This document shows, one piece after another, positions 22,036 to 25,784 of a stretch of DNA of 25,784 nt. The stretch's first letter is position 1, and each line of letters opens with the position of its first letter. The notes below the pieces were generated by a model. That model had not been told where the DNA came from and did not search any database. It was given only the letters and a program-made list of their open reading frames with translations. A program made the position numbers and the translations under genes. The stretch is from positions 1 to 25,784 of the forward strand of contig MVAQ01000271.1 of assembly GCA_014825775.1 (NCBI GenBank), read 5' to 3'. This DNA comes from Krasilnikovozyma curviuscula (Eukaryota; Basidiomycota; Tremellomycetes; Cystofilobasidiales; Mrakiaceae).

Positions 22036-22065
22036 GACATTGTTTCCTATCTGGAAAACAATGTC
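22036..22065. repeat. Short imperfect hairpin
   Basis: GACATTGTTTCC is followed after a few bases by GGAAAACAATGTC, giving a stem of about 12 bp with one bulged base. It stands alone and has no associated gene; function unknown. Confidence 0.5.
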
Positions 22066-22423
22066 TCGCAGCCGGCGCATTCTCTGCGCTAAATGACAAA
22101 ACGATGGTAAAGGGTGTGACTTGGCATATCCTTACTCTACTGAGTTATGTAATCCTTTGTTCATCCACTGCATTGCTATACAGGACAGTTGCTCCATCGT
22201 GGTCTCGAAGGTACGCGAGAAACAAATGAAGAACAGATTTCTGATCCTTGTGCTGCAGATCTTAGAAGACATATCTAAAGAGAGCTCTAGTTAGATCTGT
22301 CAAAAGATTCAGGGGATAGTGCAAAGGTTCGTTGGCTTACGACGGGATTCACTTCGCAGTGAACGTAAGTTGACGTGTCTAGAAAAAAATGGTGGTAATC
22401 ACATATGAAATGATGTGAAAAGT

Positions 22424-22428
22424 AAAAA
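22424..22428 (-). terminator. RNA polymerase III terminator of tRNA copy 2
   Basis: On the minus strand a run of five T residues lies five bases after the tRNA end, followed by further T-rich sequence. It differs from the terminator of copy 1. Confidence 0.65.
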
Positions 22429-22433
22429 TAAAT

Positions 22434-22517
22434 AGGTCTCACTGGGATTCGAACCCGGGTTGTTCGGACTTTTGCTAATATCAAAACCGAACGTACTAAC
22501 CGCTATACTATGAAACC
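22434..22517 (-). tRNA. tRNA-Gln(UUG) with a 12-nt intron, copy 2
   Basis: This is an exact reverse-complement copy of the tRNA at 21559-21642, including the 12-nt intron (22469-22480), the TTG anticodon (22482-22484) and the C-A mismatch in the T stem. The two genes are transcribed toward each other across the 791-bp spacer. Confidence 0.93.
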
Positions 22518-22636
22518 ATGGTTAACCATTATTTCCTCAGGCATGGCCAGGAAGTAAGCCTTACACAGCTCCCTCATCTTTCTTCACCTGCCTTCCCAGC
22601 GCCCATTGACGACCCCAACAACAACATTCACCCAAC
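22434..22636 (-). repeat. Right arm of the 203-bp perfect inverted repeat (tRNA-Gln unit)
   Basis: Exact reverse complement of 21440-21642. Outside this arm, 165 bp separate it from the RPB7 stop at 22802, whereas on the left the RPB7 relic lies only 8 bp from the arm. The two sides therefore differ by an indel. Confidence 0.95.
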
Positions 22637-22801
22637 ACCTACATTGTTTTTCTAGCTCATAATCTGTCTAAAAGTGACACTATTTTGGAATGACCCCCCT
22701 GGCCGTTCTCATGAATATTTATATCGTACGTGTCGCTAGCAGTCTTCCAGCGTCATGGCTCAATCAACACGTTAAACATACATATGATATATATCTGAAC
22801 C

Positions 22802-23943
22802 TCATACTAATCCGAGCCAATCGTCTTTTATCGACCCAATCGCGAACTGAAAACAACCCAGCTTCAGACGTGAGCAGACTACTTTTTTATGACGCTGACC
22901 ACTCACAATTTCGTTAGCATCAACTCTCGTACCAATCAATTTCACTCGCAACGAGACCCCCTTTGTGACACTTTCATCGTCGGTCACGTACGACGGCGGG
23001 TTGGAGGAAGGTTCGAACCGCATGTCTGGCGGGAGGTGCTTTGAAGGGGAGGGTAGGTTGAGTGAATTAGGAAATAGTAATACAAACCATAGATTCGGTC
23101 ATAGAAATACTTACGTGAGATGACACAAACACCGAGAGAGGTCCAACGTCCAAGAAGATTCCCATCTGATGTGACAAAAGACCAAAGCCGTCAACTTCGC
23201 TCACCCAAAAAAGCTTTACAGAGGTTGTAAGATTTCAACCAACCTTTGATACACTGTTCACAATACCCTGCACAACTTCTCCTTTGTATGGTTTCATGAC
23301 AATGGCGGCTATCAAGTTGAACGGCAGGTTAACATAATGCAGATTACATTGAGAGTTAGCACAACTTCACAAACAACTACCGATTTCTGATGGGGAATTC
23401 ATATAGGATGTGTGGAGCAACAGCGACTCACAGTAACTAGCTCTGAATTCAGCCTGACCAGACCCTGGCAGGATTTTGCCAACTCCTATGTCACGGATGG
23501 TCAGCACCGAAATGATATACCTGAAATGTGCAGTCCAGTTATCAGAGATTTTCTACAGAAATGATTAACAGAATCCAGCAGGGGACAGGACAGTCGAGAC
23601 AGGTTCCGTCCAGTCTCACTGTGTCCTGGTCCTGCAATTCAAGGGCATCAAGATCTCACCCAAATCTACCATTACATGTTCCCTCTACATCTTCATGCAG
23701 TTTCTGACCGATGTGGTCAGCCAGGTCAGGTCCAAAGTAGGAAGGGTGAAGAAGGATGGTCTGCTCCAGATCTTTCTGTAAATTCAGTAGAGATCAGAGT
23801 ACGACCAAGCAAAGAATCTGAGTCAGCGAGGTATTTATTTCGGTCTGTGGTATTAGCAGCTCGGCTTCATAACCAGTAAGGGGCTCCAACACAGGTAGTC
23901 CTGGTCAAAAAGAAGGTAGGATGACACTCACGATGAAAAACAT
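22802..23943 (-). CDS. RPB7: RNA polymerase II subunit Rpb7
   Basis: Rpb7 pairs with Rpb4 to form the stalk of RNA polymerase II, which binds nascent RNA and aids initiation. Proposed exons on the minus strand are 23943-23932, 23775-23660, 23520-23432, 23308-23244, 23165-23115, 23038-22907 and 22846-22802, giving 169 residues (family about 171). The N-terminal RNP-like half shows [11 protein letters not shown] and [14 protein letters not shown]. The middle has [20 protein letters not shown], and the S1/OB half has [34 protein letters not shown], then [20 protein letters not shown]. Exon 1 encodes only MFFI. The donor of intron 4 (GTTGGT at 23243) is non-consensus, but both sides match the family. 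It shares a 200-bp divergent promoter with TRAPPC13, and its exon 6 has a decayed inverted copy near 21.4 kb. Confidence 0.95.
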
Positions 23944-24143
23944 GGCAGGGAACCGTGGCCTTGAGTCCCCAAACCCGTCAGATACTCAGCACCAGTACTA
24001 ATCAAAGACTGGATGTTGGCTTCTATCCTCGAGCGATGAAAAAAGAAAAGTTGCCCAAATTCGATCCTCACAGTTGGAAGAGTGGCTTCTCTGGTTTGAC
24101 TTGACCCAAAACCCAGCTGAGCTACCCAACTGGATTTTTCGCG
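23944..24143. promoter_or_regulatory. Divergent promoter, RPB7 / TRAPPC13
   Basis: These 200 bp between outward-facing start codons must serve both genes if the TRAPPC13 start at 24144 is right. I saw no clear TATA box. Confidence 0.45.
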
Positions 24144-25784
24144 ATGCAGCTGCAGTCCCCCAAGCTGGCAAGGGGCAGTCCAGTGTCCAGTCGAGGGAAC
24201 TCGAAGGAGTGAGTACTAACTGTGCCCACAGTATAGTTTCCCGGGGCAACTGCTACTGACGGATTTCTGTCTTGTCCCGTTAATTCAGCTTGGATCGAAT
24301 AAATCTATGGGGGGGAGTCAATCCAGCTCCAGCATCAGCTATTCCTTCCCTTTCCCTCAAGGTAATGAGGATATCTAGGAGCTCGTTGGCTCGACATACC
24401 ACCCCTTACTTCGATCCGTCAGTCGCGAGCGAGGCATCCCAAGCATTCGAGAAGGCCGCCAACGATTCTATAGTGACCAACTCTGTCCGTCAAGAAATCA
24501 CTTCACATGTAGACACGCTCATTGATCTTCCAACTACCTCGCTCCTTACTCTTCCTGGTTCTTTCGGGTCTATTTCCCTTGGAGAACATTTCCAGTCCTC
24601 CATCTGCGTCAACAATGACGGACCGTTGAACGTAGCAGGTGTGAGCTTGAAGGTTTGGATGGAGAGTGGTGAAAATTGTGCTAGAAAGGTCCTGCTGGCA
24701 GATGTGAGAGGGGCTGGAGAGGCGGGGCAGGTCGACAGTGGAGGGCTACTAGAAGTAGTTGCGAGGCATGAGATCAAGGAGCTGGGACTCCATGTGTTGG
24801 TCTGTGAAGTAATTTGGGGAGTCAATGATGATGGATCAAAATTGGCTGGCACGCCCGAAGAAAACAGTTTCAAGAAGTTCTACAAGTGAGTGGTACCCTT
24901 GCTCTTGCGGTCTCTTGTTTCCGGCCTGACACAATATCTACTTCAAAGATTCCAAGTAATCAACCCCCTTTCTGTCAAAACTAAAGGTCAGTACTGTATT
25001 AAGTTGATGTGTCGTTTAAAAACTTATCCTCAATTGTTATTGTCCCGTTAGTTCACCTGTCAACTTCACCCAACGCCCTCCTTTCATTGGATCTCCGCTC
25101 ACGAGTTTACTTGGACGTTATTGTAGCAAATACATCTCCAGTGCCGATGTGGTTTGAACAGATGGTTTTTGATCCGGCAGATGGTGTCGCTCTCGTCCAA
25201 GATCTTCAGGTGGTGCACTCACCGTCAGCCTCCACAAACACCCCACCAATCCAGCGAACTATCTTCGAAGGATCTAATGCAATTCTCAATCCCCAAGATA
25301 CGCGACAAATATGTTATGTGCTGGATGAGAGGAATAGGGAAGATTATGAGACGGATGGAATCATGAATATCTACGAACCGGGGACAATTCTGCCATTGGG
25401 ACGACTGGATATCATCTGGAGGAGTCCTTATGGAGAACCTGGTCGTCTACAAACATCAACGCTCCATCGGAGAATACCATTGCCACAACCACCTGCCCCT
25501 GTCACACCCAGCACACCCAACCGCATGCCACAAGCTATACCGCCGCATCTTCAGCAACACATACCTTCACCTTCTCGTTCTGGATCTCCTCTATCTCGCG
25601 CCAAACTAAATGTAACCCCACCTCTCCCACCGCCCCCGCCCGAATGGGAAACGAACCTCGTCGTTCTCGATCGCCCCGGGAAAGAAGGGACCTCAGTAGA
25701 GCAGGTATTCCAAATACTAGCGAAGCTCAGTTTGAGAAAGCTAACTGAAGATCAAGAAACTCTAATCGGGTCTACTGTTATAAC
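24144..25784 (+). CDS. TRAPPC13: TRAPP complex subunit TRAPPC13 (DUF974), 3' end outside the window
   Basis: TRAPPC13 is a subunit of the TRAPPIII-type tethering complex that activates Rab1/Ypt1 in secretion and autophagy. Proposed exons are 24144-24208, 24289-24885, 24949-24986 and 25052 to beyond 25784, all in phase. Family landmarks are LSLKVMRISRSSL near the N-terminus, then LPGSFGSISLGEHFQSSICV, then HEIKELGLHVLVCEV, then FKKFYKFQVINPLSVKTKVH across two introns. These are followed by SLDLRSRVYLDVIVANTS and GRLDIIWRSPYGEPGRLQTS. A Pro/Ser-rich insertion of about 60 residues follows the LQTS block. The first exon (MQLQSPKLARGSPVSSRGNS) is chosen only because its GTGAGT donor joins in phase to the conserved part; a different start is possible. 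The frame is still open at the window end, although GTATTC at 25708 could be another donor. Confidence 0.87.

Larger units (their letters stand above)
21643..22433. other. Spacer between the tRNA inverted repeats
   Basis: This 791-bp spacer holds no supported gene. It begins with the T-run terminator of tRNA copy 1 and ends with that of copy 2. An imperfect hairpin (GACATTGTTTCC against GGAAAACAATGTC) is at 22036-22065. Short frames here have no family features. Confidence 0.5.

Noticed and set aside
21440..22636. A transposon or MITE with terminal inverted repeats
   Set aside because: The arms contain whole tRNA genes, the spacer has no transposase, and no target-site duplication was seen next to the arms.
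25706..25765. A further intron in TRAPPC13 starting at GTATTC (25708)
   Set aside because: The frame reads through to the end of the window with plausible sequence (FQILAKLSLRKL), so an intron is not needed; the window ends too soon to decide.
1..25784. CRISPR arrays, bacterial operons, riboswitches
   Set aside because: The window is eukaryotic, with spliceosomal introns in nearly every gene; no regularly spaced repeats were seen.

Overview
The window looks like nuclear DNA from a basidiomycete yeast of the Tremellomycetes (Cryptococcus/Kwoniella type). Genes sit close together on both strands. Almost every gene is cut by several short introns (about 50-130 nt) with GTGAGT/GTAAGT donors, CTNAC-like branch sites and YAG acceptors. 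The products are housekeeping proteins typical of fungi. Species is an inference. I joined the exons by hand, keeping reading phase and family similarity; no transcript data were available.

Layout. Positions 1-3.3 kb carry two minus-strand genes: NAF1 (H/ACA snoRNP assembly, running off the left edge) and MTW1/MIS12 (kinetochore). At 3.6-4.4 kb is a probable small plus-strand gene that I do not recognise, with a basic, presequence-like N-terminus and four C-terminal cysteines. At 4.7-6.1 kb (minus) is a DapA-family aldolase/synthase, divergent from PEX19 at 6.4-7.6 kb (plus). At 8.1-11.8 kb (plus) is a 1078-residue PXB-PX-DUF3818 protein. At 12.3-15.4 kb (minus) is a SYP1/FCHo-type F-BAR plus muniscin endocytic adaptor, followed at 15.9-16.2 kb (minus) by the tiny RAMP4/SERP1/Ysy6 ER membrane protein. 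The next 2.1 kb (16.2-18.3 kb) has no convincing gene. At 18.3-21.2 kb (plus) is an HSL-type alpha/beta hydrolase with a long Ser-rich tail and an in-frame TAG in front of all its catalytic motifs.

The most unusual part is 21.35-23.9 kb. Two 203-bp arms, identical base for base, lie as an inverted repeat around a 791-bp spacer. Each arm carries a complete intron-containing tRNA-Gln(UUG) gene, and the two genes point at each other. Just outside the right arm is the intact RPB7 gene (minus). Just outside the left arm is a decayed, oppositely oriented copy of part of RPB7 exon 6, only about 79% identical. So a segment with the tRNA and part of RPB7 was duplicated in inverted orientation; the RPB7 piece decayed while the tRNA arms stayed identical, perhaps through gene conversion. 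The window ends in TRAPPC13 (plus), which shares a 200-bp divergent promoter with RPB7.

These genes do not form a pathway. I found no CRISPR array, rRNA, autonomous transposon, or specialised gene cluster.
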